From assembly GCA_963624975.1 (NCBI GenBank), contig CAVFRF010000074.1, positions 1 to 29,284 on the forward strand: DNA of 29,284 bases, written 5' to 3'. A program made the translations under genes and the position numbers. Below are positions 9,031 through 16,948 of this stretch, one piece after another. The first letter of the stretch is position 1, and each line of letters starts with the position of its first letter. The DNA is from CAVLCC01 sp963624975 (GTDB lineage Bacteria > Actinomycetota > Coriobacteriia > Coriobacteriales > CADBOM01). The notes beneath the pieces were generated by a model. It saw only the letters and a program-made list of their open reading frames with translations. It had not been told where the DNA came from and did not search any database.

Positions 9031-9270
9031 CTTGACAGTTTTCTCGCCCCGACGGTTCAAAAACACCCACACATGACGGCCGTTCCCGTCCCTCGTGCAG
9101 GCCGTGAGGGAAGGCGCGAAAACGGGAACACAACATGTTGTGTTCAGGTGGCATATTTCACGCTCTGAAACTATAGCTCCCTCCAGCCAGCTCCTGCGAT
9201 GACCCACGGCGCTCTGCGAAATCGTCATGTGTGCCCGTTTCTGAACCGTCGACCCCCGAAAAGTGTCAAG
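9031..9270. repeat. Inverted-repeat element, copy A (240 bp, 48-bp TIRs, central palindrome)
   Basis: The left arm (9031-9078) begins CTTGACAGTTTTC and ends CACACATGACG; the right arm (9223-9270) is its inverted copy, matching at about 38 of 48 positions. The perfect palindrome AACACAACATGTTGTGTT lies at 9127-9144. The same design is found at 11902-12141 (also 240 bp) and 16261-16494. It sits between a (+) cyclase gene and a (-) lipoprotein gene. No transposase gene is inside. It could be a MITE-like element, a bidirectional terminator or a regulatory RNA/DNA module; I cannot tell which. Confidence 0.85.
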
Positions 9271-9354
9271 TCTAGGAAAGCTCGCAGATATCCGAGAGCA
9301 CATTTGGCAAGCCCGCCGCGAAAGCCGGATAGTCCGCTTCGTTCCTGCTTCCCG

Positions 9355-9981
9355 TTAATCCATATCGAAGTAGATGTACTGGTTCTGCGAGCTAACGAGC
9401 CAATGCGGCTCATAGACGACGGACACGAGCGATTCGCCGTCGAAGTAGACTTCCCCGGTAAATGTCGAATTGGGCGAGATGCTCGTGGGCGCGAACGAAC
9501 GGGTATCTCGGTTTCCGTTCTCGTCCTTGATGTAGATCTTGTGGTCCACGCGCTCTCCGTTGCTGTTGTCCGCGTCAAAATTCGACGGCTTTACCCTAAG
9601 CGTCCTGTCGGTAAGGTTGCGCATCTGCACGGTCACCTTCACCGTCGGAGTGCGATCCGCATAGTCGTACGGCCCATTCTCGACTGCCACCACGCTCACT
9701 GCAAGGTTGTCGGTCACGGCGACTTCTTCCCCGATCGATGCATGAACCGGAGTGGAATTCCTCCTGCTGTCGAGTTCGTCTGAAATTGCGGTTTCGAGTT
9801 CGCTGTAGGCATCCCCGACTTTGTCGAGCAGCGTGTCCGCGTCCTTGCTGTCGTGGGTTGTACCGGTCGAGTCCGCTGTAGATATGCTGCCGGTCTCGCG
9901 CGATTCCGATGAGTTGGCACATCCGCATAGACCTACTATCACGCACACTGCAAGCCCGAACAAGGCGGTAGCTCTTTTCAT
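9355..9981 (-). CDS. DUF4352-like lipoprotein
   Basis: A 208-residue protein with a lipoprotein signal: MKRATALFGLAVCVIVG then lipobox LCGC, so the mature protein would start at a lipidated Cys near residue 20-21. A Ser/Thr/Asp-rich linker follows. From about residue 85 on, the pattern VKVTVQMRNLTDRTLRVKPSNF, shown here only in part as an Ig-like beta fold, then SISPNSTFTGEVYF, matches the DUF4352 type of extracytoplasmic beta-sandwich. The function of that family is generally unknown. Start choice: the ATG at 9981 has GGAGCAGAG directly upstream and begins the signal peptide; an upstream ATG at 10062 would put 27 polar residues before it. Monocistronic on the minus strand, convergent with the cyclase gene and next to repeat copy A. 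Confidence 0.75.
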   Translation of the reverse strand: MKRATALFGLAVCVIVGLCGCANSSESRETGSISTADSTGTTHDSKDADTLLDKVGDAYSELETAISDELDSRRNSTPVHASIGEEVAVTDNLAVSVVAVENGPYDYADRTPTVKVTVQMRNLTDRTLRVKPSNFDADNSNGERVDHKIYIKDENGNRDTRSFAPTSISPNSTFTGEVYFDGESLVSVVYEPHWLVSSQNQYIYFDMD

Positions 9982-10470
9982 CTCTGCTCCAATCCAGTGT
10001 CGACGATTCTGCCTTTGCCAGTAATTGTTTGTGGCAAGATTGCCCACAGCCATCTCAAACAAAGGGAAGAACCGATGAGGCTACCGAATACTCGCACCTC
10101 GTTTGCGTCATGGCATCGTACCGCGCGTGGGAAAACCATCAGATTATCCGTACGGCTCTCGATGCCTATGGTCGTGCCTTCAAGTCTAAACGATTCTAGA
10201 TGAGTCATGCAAAGTACCTGCATTTGACAGCAGTCCGTGCAAGCTGGGCGTGTCCGCTGCCGTTCGGCAGGATAGGCGTGGAACCCCAGCAGAAGACAAC
10301 TCGAGGTCACACCGGTGTCAGCATGGGGCCAGTCGAAATTTGCGAAGGATTCTCGAGTTTTGTAGCCCACCCTACGAACCGAGTTGATGTCGGGGGAAAG
10401 CAGCCGCGGATGACGAGGTGCTCGGCCCACCACGGCTTGCCGCATCAAATGTGAACAGCATCGACAGTTG
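9982..10470. other. 489-base region without a convincing gene
   Basis: Several short frames exist on both strands, but none has good codon use, a domain or a clear start. One frame running to a stop at 10196-10198 reads protein-like (ASYRAWENHQIIRTALDAYG) but has no credible start and may be a gene remnant. No repeat of the window's main families is seen here. Confidence 0.4.
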
Positions 10471-10523
10471 GTTTAGATTTTGGTAAGAATTCGTTTAGAT
10501 TTCGTTATAAATTTGGTAAGAAT
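10471..10523 (+). promoter_or_regulatory. Phased direct repeats upstream of the 10544 gene; candidate operator
   Basis: GTTTAGATTT occurs at 10471-10480 and 10493-10502 (22 bases apart). TTGGTAAGAAT occurs at 10480-10490 and 10513-10523 (33 bases apart). Both distances are multiples of 11, so the copies face the same side of the helix. TATAAA (10506-10511) could be a -10 box. The AT-rich block stands out from its GC-rich surroundings and lies 20 bases before the ATG at 10544. Autoregulation by the AbiEi-like gene product is an inference. Confidence 0.5.
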
Positions 10524-10543
10524 CGTGTGGCAACATCTTGCGC

Positions 10544-11506
10544 ATGAATACGATACTCAGCCATACGACAGCGTTAACGTTCTGGTTGTCGGGAGCCTAC
10601 AGGGCAGTCGATCTAGACTGGCCGTCCATGCCTCCGGCGATGCCGGACGGCTATGTCAATTTTGCGGAACTTCCCGATTGCCTGAAGGGACTCGCAGCCG
10701 ATGCGCCGAAAATCCACGTTTTGGGAAGCGCCAGCAGATGTTGGGCGGAGGGATGCTGCCATGCATGCAATATCGAGTTGCCGAGTCGGTCGATTGCAAG
10801 GGTGCGCAGCGGAGCGCTCAGCGGTCTTTGCATATGCGGCCCGGAGCTGAGTCTCGCGCAGTCTGCGGGCATCCTCTCGCTGCCGCAGCTACTGCGCGCG
10901 GCCTACAAACTTTGCGGGTCGTACGACACAGACCGACGCAATCGTAGGATAGGTTCGGTCACGAACGTGCGAAAAATCGGCGAGATGATCCGACGCCTTC
11001 CAAACATGCGAGGCATTCAGAAAGCCCGGACCGCCTTGCGATACATGCTCGACAACTCGTGGTCAGAACGAGAGTCGATGCTGGCGATACACTGCATCCT
11101 CCCGTATCGGCTGGGCGGGTACGGGCTGCCCAAGCCGGTGCTCAACTACAAGGTCGGCCTCAACAATTTGGAGAAGCGCACCTCGGGGAAGAACTATCTG
11201 GTCATCGACATGTACTGGCCCGACCGCGAATACGGCATTGAATACGACAGCAACAAGCACCATACGCACTGCCGGCAAATCGACAACGATTCGAGGCGAA
11301 GTGGAGTCCTGATGCACAAGGGTATCGAGAAGGTGAGCATCACCACGGGGATGTTCGACGATTTCGTGCAATTCGACAAGACCGCCCGCATGATAGGCCG
11401 TGACCTCGGCAAGCGTGTGAATCCGCGCGACGAAGATCACCTGCTCAAGGTGATTGACCTGAGGTTGCAGATGCAAGCCGAAATCCCGGACAACATTTGG
11501 ATGTAG
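10544..11506 (+). CDS. AbiEi-like protein with C-terminal DUF559/Vsr-like nuclease domain
   Basis: A 320-residue protein. The N-terminal third (SHTTALTFWL, KIHVLGSASR) resembles AbiEi-family type IV antitoxin-like proteins. The C-terminal part has the DUF559/Vsr endonuclease-like layout: ERES (E175/E177), then VIDMYWPDREYGIEYDS with D222, E233 and D235, then HH at 239-240 and a late D/N-rich helix. These are the acidic residues expected of a PD-(D/E)XK-type fold. DNA cleavage is not proven. The ATG at 10544 is preferred; TTG 10538 is an alternative and neither has a strong ribosome binding site, so a leaderless or weakly translated message is possible. It stands alone, without an AbiEii toxin partner, between repeat copies A and B. 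Confidence 0.6.
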   Translation: MNTILSHTTALTFWLSGAYRAVDLDWPSMPPAMPDGYVNFAELPDCLKGLAADAPKIHVLGSASRCWAEGCCHACNIELPSRSIARVRSGALSGLCICGPELSLAQSAGILSLPQLLRAAYKLCGSYDTDRRNRRIGSVTNVRKIGEMIRRLPNMRGIQKARTALRYMLDNSWSERESMLAIHCILPYRLGGYGLPKPVLNYKVGLNNLEKRTSGKNYLVIDMYWPDREYGIEYDSNKHHTHCRQIDNDSRRSGVLMHKGIEKVSITTGMFDDFVQFDKTARMIGRDLGKRVNPRDEDHLLKVIDLRLQMQAEIPDNIWM

Positions 11507-11539
11507 GGATGCGAGCGAACTCGGGCGAAATGCGGGGAT

Positions 11540-11901
11540 GGCGAGCGTTCTTGCTCGGCGGTCGCCGCGACTTCTGCAGGCGAGCCGGCTTAGTGTCGAG
11601 GTGGGGAGATTGCCCGTGCCAGATGCCTCGGACGTTCCACGAGTTTGCTGGGATGGGCTTTTGAAAGGTGCGATGCCCGGCGGTTCTGCTCGAGGCCGTC
11701 GTGGCGAAGGGTTTCTTCCTTCCTGTGCCTTGACCCGGCAGCCTCAAGCCTAGGAAGCTTGGCGCGGTGGAAGAAACAGCCCCTCCAAAAGCCTATGGCC
11801 ATGAAATGCGAGACCCGTGGATGGGCTTTGGAAAGGCGCGAGACGACCGGTGTTCTTGTGATAGTTTCCTTCTTCATCATGAACCGTCATTCTCAAGTTG
11901 T
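11540..11901. repeat. Left flank of element B, containing a second partial copy of the flank
   Basis: The stretch 11540-11740 is a diverged copy of 8812-9010. It is followed by CTCAAGCCTAGGAAGCTTGG (11744-11763), which resembles the right flank of elements A and B (CAAGTCTAGGAARGCTCG). After that the flank motif restarts (GTGGATGGGCTTTGGAAAGG near 11818). So the flank is present twice and a core may have been lost between the two. No gene is supported in 11507-11901. Confidence 0.5.
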
Positions 11902-12141
11902 CTTGACAGTTTTCACGCTCCGACGGTTCAAAAACACCCACACATGACGGCCCTTCACGCCCATCGTGCGAGCGAGGGGAAGAGGTGCGAAAAGCGGAAC
12001 ACAACATGTTGCGTTAAGGTGGCATATTTCGTGCTCTGAAACTATAGCTCCCTCCAGCTAGCTCCCGCGACATCCCGAGGAACCCTGCGATGTCGTCATG
12101 TGTGCCCGTTTCTGAACCGTCGACCTTCGAAAAGTGTCAAG
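11902..12141. repeat. Inverted-repeat element, copy B (240 bp)
   Basis: Same length and order of parts as copy A: left arm 11902-11949, right arm 12094-12141 (about 37 of 48 positions inverted-identical), near-palindrome ACACAACATGTTGCGT at 12000-12015 (one mismatch). The segments GGTGGCATATTTC and CTCTGAAACTATAGCTCCCTC are also shared with copy A, so the non-palindromic interior is conserved too. The right flank TCTAGGAAGGCTCGC after the arm matches copy A. It lies between the AbiEi-like gene and a cyclase gene, both (+). Confidence 0.85.
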
Positions 12142-12307
12142 TCTAGGAAGGCTCGCGGGGTCGGTGGCTCGCGGAGTTGCGGCTAGCGGGTGCACGCCCG
12201 GTGTGCAGCTTGCAGAATCGAGCACGCACGGCGCACGCACATGCGGCGGCTCGTCGAACATTTAATGCATTCGAAACATAACTCGGGTCAAACGGGCTAG
12301 AATAAAT

Positions 12308-12385
12308 GGCCGGGAAAGCATCGTGCAAGCGCGGTGCATAGGGGAGAGAAATCAATCGGCAACATGCTGTGGGAGCGCGCCGAAC
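12308..12385 (+). promoter_or_regulatory. Leader of the 12386 cyclase gene with a strong hairpin
   Basis: TAGAAT at 12298-12303 may be a -10 box, without a good -35. Downstream, GCATCGTG and CGCGGTGC form an eight-pair hairpin with loop CAAG at about 12318-12337, including some G-U pairs. GGGAG at about 12371-12375 is the likely ribosome binding site. A longer reading frame could start at GTG 12323, but that would lie inside the hairpin. Confidence 0.3.
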
Positions 12386-13489
12386 ATGGATGAGTACTTG
12401 CAGACAACGCTCAATCTTTACGTCGAGAACTACCTCGTGACCACGCTCGCATGCGTGGCGTTCATCGTGTTCATAGTGTGCAATCACAATGGACCCCGAA
12501 AGTCTTCGACCGGGTTCATGCTCTCGACCATATGCATGGTCGTGGTCATAGCGGCCGAAATCGTGGAGCATTACTACTCGATGCTGCCGCAGCCCAGCTT
12601 CGTTCGGGTCGTCGTATCGGCGCTTGCATATTCCGCGCGTCCTGCGATCGCGTACTTCGTGATCGCCGACCCCCTCCGCAAGGCGGCGGGCCGCTACGCT
12701 CCGCTGTTCTGCATCCCGCTGATCCTAAACGCGCTGCTCGCGTTCTCGGCGCTGTTCTCGCCAATCATGTTTTCCTACGATGCAGGCAACAGCTTCACGC
12801 GCGGGCTGCTCGGGTTCGTGCCGTTCGTTGTGGCCGCGTTCTACCTGGTCGTGCTGTTCTGGCTCGGCATCGTGCGCATCCGGCGCGGCGAGGTGGTCGA
12901 TGCCATCATCTGCACCACGGCCATCGTGATGTGCTCGTTCGGCGTGTTCATCGAGTTCAGGTGGCAGCACGTTGGAATCCTGCCCTCGATGGCAATCTTC
13001 TGCGAGCTGTTCTACTACACCTACCTCGTGATGCTGAGCTACAGCACCGACTTCCTCACCGGCGCGTTCCTGCGCAACCGCATGTACAAGGAAGTGGCGC
13101 TGAGCAGGGGAGAGCGATACTACATCACGTTCGACGTGAACGGCCTCAAGCTCATCAACGACGGCCAGGGGCACACGGCCGGCGACGAGGCGCTGGTCTC
13201 GTTCGCATCGGCGGTGCATGCCAACAAGCCGATTTCGGCGCTGTTCTACAGGCTTGGCGGCGACGAGTTCGCCGTGCTCTACCGCACGTCGAGCGAGCAG
13301 GACGTGCTGGACCTGATCGAGCGCATCCGCAAGGACTGCACGGATCTGCCCTACGGTTTCTCGGTGGGGTACGGGAAGTTCGCCGGCTCCGACGATTTCG
13401 AGCGCGTCACGATCGAGGCCGACGACATGCTCTACGATTGCAAGCGCGCGTTCTGGGAGAAGCATGACCGCCGCGAAGCGCTGCAGTAG
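12386..13489 (+). CDS. Membrane GGDEF diguanylate cyclase with N-terminal multi-TM sensor
   Basis: A 367-residue protein with about six to seven N-terminal hydrophobic helices (residues 1-210) and a C-terminal GGDEF domain. The domain shows FDVNGLKLINDGQGH and an intact RLGGDEFAV active site (GGDEF at residues 291-295), so synthesis of c-di-GMP is expected. There is no RxxD site at the usual place before GGDEF. The segment FSYDAGNSFTRGLLGF between helices is a variant of the aromatic-x-RGPL motif of the cyclase at 7609 and suggests a related sensor. Start ATG 12386 is chosen for its GGGAG at a ten-base distance and for starting just before the first helix. An inverted-repeat hairpin at 13515-13546 follows the gene. 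Confidence 0.88.
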   Translation: MDEYLQTTLNLYVENYLVTTLACVAFIVFIVCNHNGPRKSSTGFMLSTICMVVVIAAEIVEHYYSMLPQPSFVRVVVSALAYSARPAIAYFVIADPLRKAAGRYAPLFCIPLILNALLAFSALFSPIMFSYDAGNSFTRGLLGFVPFVVAAFYLVVLFWLGIVRIRRGEVVDAIICTTAIVMCSFGVFIEFRWQHVGILPSMAIFCELFYYTYLVMLSYSTDFLTGAFLRNRMYKEVALSRGERYYITFDVNGLKLINDGQGHTAGDEALVSFASAVHANKPISALFYRLGGDEFAVLYRTSSEQDVLDLIERIRKDCTDLPYGFSVGYGKFAGSDDFERVTIEADDMLYDCKRAFWEKHDRREALQ

Positions 13490-13514
13490 CGCGCGCGGCG
13501 CGAGCACGTTGGCT

Positions 13515-13546
13515 CCGCACACCCGGCAAACTCGCCGGTAGTGCGG
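13515..13546 (+). terminator. Two-part hairpin after the 12386 cyclase gene
   Basis: CCGCAC (13515-13520) pairs with GTGCGG (13541-13546), and inside it CCGGC pairs with GCCGG around AAACTC. No T-run follows, so it may be a weak or factor-assisted terminator. Confidence 0.4.
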
Positions 13547-13566
13547 GGTGCGTTCGCCAATTTAAA

Positions 13567-13595
13567 TTGACACAAACGCACAACGCAACCATAAT
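13567..13595 (+). promoter_or_regulatory. Strong sigma-70 type promoter for the Hpt gene
   Basis: A perfect -35 TTGACA (13567-13572), 17-base spacer and CATAAT (13590-13595). Transcription would begin near 13602, giving a leader of about 78 bases. The leader has two hairpins: ATTGGG/CCCAAT (13604-13620) and AAGAC/GTCTT followed by three T (13645-13660), the second being a possible weak attenuator just before GAGG and the ATG. Confidence 0.75.
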
Positions 13596-13679
13596 TTACA
13601 GGGATTGGGAACTCCCCAATTCAAATCATGCGCTTCAACAACACAAGACTAAGTCTTTTTGGATACAAAAGAGGTTTTT

Positions 13680-14042
13680 ATGCAGAATCTGGATGAGTTC
13701 TACGAATCGATGGGTTCTTCGGCGAGCGAAATCGTCGGCCGTCTCGGAGGCAGCGCCGACCTCGTGATGCGCTTTCTCGGGAAGTTCCCTGCCGACGACA
13801 GCTTCACGCAGCTCAAGCAGGCGCTCGAAGCAGGCGACGGCGAGACGGCGTTTCGCGCCGCGCACACCATGAAGGGGCTGTGCGCCAACCTCGGACTCCA
13901 GCATCTGTTCGACAAGTCGTCCGCGGTTACCGAGATGCTGCGCGGCGAGGCCGACATGGCTGCCGCCACGGAGGCGCTTCCCGACCTCGACGCTGAGTAC
14001 CAGCGCACGCTTGCGGCCCTCAAAGAACTCGGCATCGAGTAG
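13680..14042 (+). CDS. Stand-alone Hpt phosphotransfer protein
   Basis: A 120-residue protein that consists of little more than an Hpt four-helix domain. The motif AHTMKGLCANLG carries the phosphorylatable His (H62), followed by the usual Leu-rich second helix. Hpt proteins pass phosphate between a hybrid kinase receiver and a response regulator. Both hybrid kinases in the window lack an Hpt domain, so this protein is a candidate shuttle to the REC-HD-GYP protein at 21598; that link is inference. ATG 13680 is preferred because GAGG lies at 13671-13674; an upstream in-frame TTG (13659) would add seven residues. It has its own strong promoter. Confidence 0.85.
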   Translation: MQNLDEFYESMGSSASEIVGRLGGSADLVMRFLGKFPADDSFTQLKQALEAGDGETAFRAAHTMKGLCANLGLQHLFDKSSAVTEMLRGEADMAAATEALPDLDAEYQRTLAALKELGIE

Positions 14043-14118
14043 CACCTATGCCGCACATTTCGTGCATCTTGCAAATCGAGGCAGCGAGCGCCGCGCCTAG
14101 CATGCGGGGAGCCGGCAA

Positions 14119-14151
14119 GGCTCGCCGAGCTAGCACACCCACCGGCGAGCC
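14119..14151. repeat. Perfect 9-bp stem hairpin between Hpt and EAL genes
   Basis: GGCTCGCCG (14119-14127) and CGGCGAGCC (14143-14151) are exact inverted repeats around a 15-base loop. There is no T-run. It could end the Hpt message or shield the next gene. Confidence 0.45.
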
Positions 14152-14205
14152 GACCTCTGCATCACATATAACTTGCGTCCACGGCCTAGCAGAAACGGAC
14201 ATTAT

Positions 14206-16137
14206 ATGAACGAATGGTCGCTGGTTGGAGAATACTTCGCACTCATAATACTGCTGGTCATCGCCCTGTTCATGTATGGCACCAAGCCTCAGCAGGGCTA
14301 TCGCCGCCGGCGCATCTGCTACCATGCGGCACTGCTCCTGTCGGCCTCGTCCATCCTGCTCAACATATGCGACGTGGCCATCATCGAGAACATGCAGAAC
14401 TTCTCGGTGCCCATCGCGATGGGCGTTACCACTGCGTATTTCATCGTGACATGGATCATGGTCACGGTGCTCGTCTTCTACCTCATACAGAGGGTCCTCG
14501 AATTCGTCTACGACACCCGGCACATCAACCTCGTGCGCGTCATACTCACGGTGGTGATGGTCTGCTTCGGCCTGCTGGCGTTTCACAACCTGTTCGGCGG
14601 CGAGCTGTTCTACTTCAACGCGCGCGAAGTTTACTGCCGCGGCCCGCTCAACTCGGCGGCCTATGCGCTGCCCATCATCGACGTGATGGTGCTCATGACG
14701 TGCTATGTGCTCCACCACAAGAGCGTGAGCGCCGCCACGAGACGGGTGCTCTTCGTGGCCGCGCCCATTTCGCTGCTCATGATCGTGTACCAGATGGCCA
14801 ATCCCGAGCACCTGCTCAACGGCGCGATCAGCTCGCTGGCCTGCCTCATCATCTTCGTGGGCTACAGGGTGGGGCACGAGGAGCAGGACTACGTGACGGG
14901 GCTGGACAACCGCAACTACTACCTCAACGAGATTCTGTTTCGCACCGAGGGCAGGCAGCCCTACCAGGCCGTGATGATCAAGCTGCGCCGGCTGTCGCGC
15001 ATCGCGCAGGTGTACGGGCAGGCCGGGTACAACACGGTGCTGTTCCAGACTGCCGAGGCGCTGCGGCGCGAGTTTCCCGAAGCCATGGCGTTTCGCTACA
15101 GCGAGGAGAGGTTCACGCTGGTGTTCGACGATGCCAGCGAGGTCGAGTGTAACGCTCGCCTGCAGAAGGTGGCCGAGCTGCTGGCCGAGCCGCACAAGCT
15201 CGGCACCAACGAGGGCTCGCTCATGTACTACGTGGTGGACTTTCGCTACAACGGCCAGCCGTGGTCGCCCGAGAGCATCAACGGGTATGTGGGCAGCGCC
15301 ATCCAGGTCGCCATCGCCGAGGAAACGCCCGTGGTGGCTTTCGACGAGAGGCGCTTTCTGGACTACCAGCGCCGCGACTACGTCCTCGACTCCATGCGCA
15401 CGGCTCTTTCCGACGGGCTGTTCGAGGTGTGGTACCAGCCGATCTACCACTGCGGCACGCAGGGCTTCGAGTCGGCCGAGGCACTGGTGCGCATGACCGA
15501 CGGGCATGGGTGCTACATCTCGCCCGCCGAGTTTATCCCCGTTGCCGAGGAGACCGGGATGATCTCCGAGATCGCCACCTACGTTCTGCGCGAGATCTGC
15601 CAGCTGCTCGCCAGCGGCGAGATCGAAGAGCTGGAGAGCGTGTCGATCAACCTTCCCATCCGGCAATTCCAAGACGAGGGTCTGCGCGACAGGCTGCAAG
15701 TCGTGCTGGACGAGTACCGCATCAAGCCCAACCAGATCAAGCTCGAGATCACCGAGCGCGACGTGGAGGAGAACGGCGCCGCCGCCATCGAGATCATCGA
15801 GATGCTGGCCGGCGAAGGCTACCGCTTCATGCTCGACGACTTCGGCGTGGCGTACTCCAACCTCTCGCGCGTGCTCACGTTGCCGCTCGAGTCCATCAAG
15901 ATCGACCGCTCCATCGTGATGCTTCTGGATGCGAGGGCCGGCAACCACGAGGCCATCGAGGATCACCTGTTCCCGTTCTTCAAGGCGCTCGGGCAGTACA
16001 TCGTAGCCGAAGGCGTGGAGACCCAGCAGCTCGCCGAATACATGATGCATTGCGGAGTCGACCGCATCCAAGGCTACTACTACGCCAAGCCGATGCCCAG
16101 AGACACCCTGCTAGAGTGGTACGCCGCCCGCAGCTAG
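14206..16137 (+). CDS. Membrane EAL c-di-GMP phosphodiesterase with degenerate GGDEF
   Basis: A 643-residue protein in three parts. Residues 1-220 are a multi-helix membrane sensor with the motif EVYCRGPL. Residues about 225-390 are a GGDEF fold (DYVTGLDNRNYYLNEI) whose signature is replaced by YSEERF, so it should not make c-di-GMP. Residues about 395-643 are an EAL domain with SAEALVRM (E425), SINLP, EITERD, DDFGVAYSNL, IKID, EGVET and QGYYYAKPM; the metal and catalytic residues of the family appear present. It should hydrolyse c-di-GMP to pGpG. The ATG at 14206 opens directly on the first helix; a TTG at 14173 would add eleven basic residues. GGA at about 14198 is a weak binding site. Confidence 0.9.
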   Translation: MNEWSLVGEYFALIILLVIALFMYGTKPQQGYRRRRICYHAALLLSASSILLNICDVAIIENMQNFSVPIAMGVTTAYFIVTWIMVTVLVFYLIQRVLEFVYDTRHINLVRVILTVVMVCFGLLAFHNLFGGELFYFNAREVYCRGPLNSAAYALPIIDVMVLMTCYVLHHKSVSAATRRVLFVAAPISLLMIVYQMANPEHLLNGAISSLACLIIFVGYRVGHEEQDYVTGLDNRNYYLNEILFRTEGRQPYQAVMIKLRRLSRIAQVYGQAGYNTVLFQTAEALRREFPEAMAFRYSEERFTLVFDDASEVECNARLQKVAELLAEPHKLGTNEGSLMYYVVDFRYNGQPWSPESINGYVGSAIQVAIAEETPVVAFDERRFLDYQRRDYVLDSMRTALSDGLFEVWYQPIYHCGTQGFESAEALVRMTDGHGCYISPAEFIPVAEETGMISEIATYVLREICQLLASGEIEELESVSINLPIRQFQDEGLRDRLQVVLDEYRIKPNQIKLEITERDVEENGAAAIEIIEMLAGEGYRFMLDDFGVAYSNLSRVLTLPLESIKIDRSIVMLLDARAGNHEAIEDHLFPFFKALGQYIVAEGVETQQLAEYMMHCGVDRIQGYYYAKPMPRDTLLEWYAARS

Positions 16138-16260
16138 CGCGCCCGCACTTTCTGCGCTCATCCGGTTCGCATCTCATCGAGTTGGGCTTTTGATAAAGTG
16201 TGGCTCTGTAGACTTTCTCTTGGAGGCAGGTCGTGGGTTGCTGCCGGGTCGTGCGGCGAG

Positions 16261-16494
16261 CTTTTGACAGAAATTCCCCTTCAACGGTTCAAAAACCCGG
16301 ACACATGACGATTTTGCAAAGCTCCATAACAAGACAGCGGACGATGGCAAAAATAGACAACACAATATGTTGTGTCTATGGCCTCAAAATGGACCTTTCA
16401 AACTACGACACAGGATCTCTTGCTCCCGCAAATCCCTCTTTCCTCGTCATGTGATGGGGTTTTTGAACCGTTGAGACCCGATTCTTGCCAAAAG
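16261..16494. repeat. Inverted-repeat element, copy C (234 bp, diverged)
   Basis: The left arm is 16261-16310 and the right arm 16445-16494; both carry ACGGTTCAAAAACC and CACATGACG in inverted order and both outer ends read CTTTTGRCA. The near-palindrome ACACAATATGTTGTGT is at 16360-16375. The interior differs from copies A and B except around that palindrome, which suggests that arms and palindrome are the selected parts. It lies downstream of the EAL gene. Confidence 0.8.
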
Positions 16495-16948
16495 CACTTT
16501 TCGAAGGCGGGGAGGGGGAGATTCGCGATCGCTCCGGTGCCTATCATGGCGAGAACGGCTGCGCGCAACCCGCGCGGACATGCTTTGCGCAAAGAAGGCG
16601 CAACCAGCGGCAAAGCCCAAATTCGATGACTCGCCAGCACGAGCGAGTTTCGAGCCTGGCAGTGCCTCAACCTGCGGACGTGCAGCACGGCTGCGACATC
16701 GGTGGCGGTAGGCGTGTTTAAGTGTTCAGAATCGTTGCATGCGACTTGCTGAAAAAACAAATCGTCTCTCGCGTGTATAAATTCATACTATATAAGTTAG
16801 AATATCTTCAAGGTGTTTCGCCTTACGACAAGTAGTCCGATCTCTGGCCTACGCATTCCAGCATGCCCCGCGTTGCGCTTGCGTCGATTTTGCGCTCTCG
16901 CACCGCGTGCTGTTGCGCGTCCATGGCCACCCTGAGGAGGGAACCGCT
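16495..16948 (+). other. 454-base intergenic region upstream of the solute-binding lipoprotein
   Basis: No convincing gene. The segment near 16775-16806 is strongly AT-rich (TATAAATTC, TATATAAG, TTAGAATAT) and probably holds the promoter for the 16949 operon, though no clean -35/-10 pair stands out. A small hairpin AAGGTG/CGCCTT is at 16810-16824. GAGGAGGG at 16934-16941 is a strong ribosome binding site for the TTG at 16949. Confidence 0.4.

Noticed and set aside
8651..9154. Minus-strand frame with a peptide similar to one at 11445-11747
   Set aside because: The similarity (AGHRTF-KPIP) follows from the shared DNA repeat. The starts differ, one runs into the cyclase gene, and no domain is visible.
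10200..10454. 84-residue plus-strand frame
   Set aside because: No ribosome binding site, domain or plausible codon use.
13573..13620. c-di-GMP-I riboswitch upstream of the Hpt gene
   Set aside because: ACGCACAACGCAACC looks like part of the motif, but it lies between the -35 and -10 boxes and the second conserved block is missing.
14020..16071. Long minus-strand frame of 683 residues
   Set aside because: It mirrors the EAL gene, is full of His, Val, Leu and Arg in a typical antisense pattern, and has no domain.
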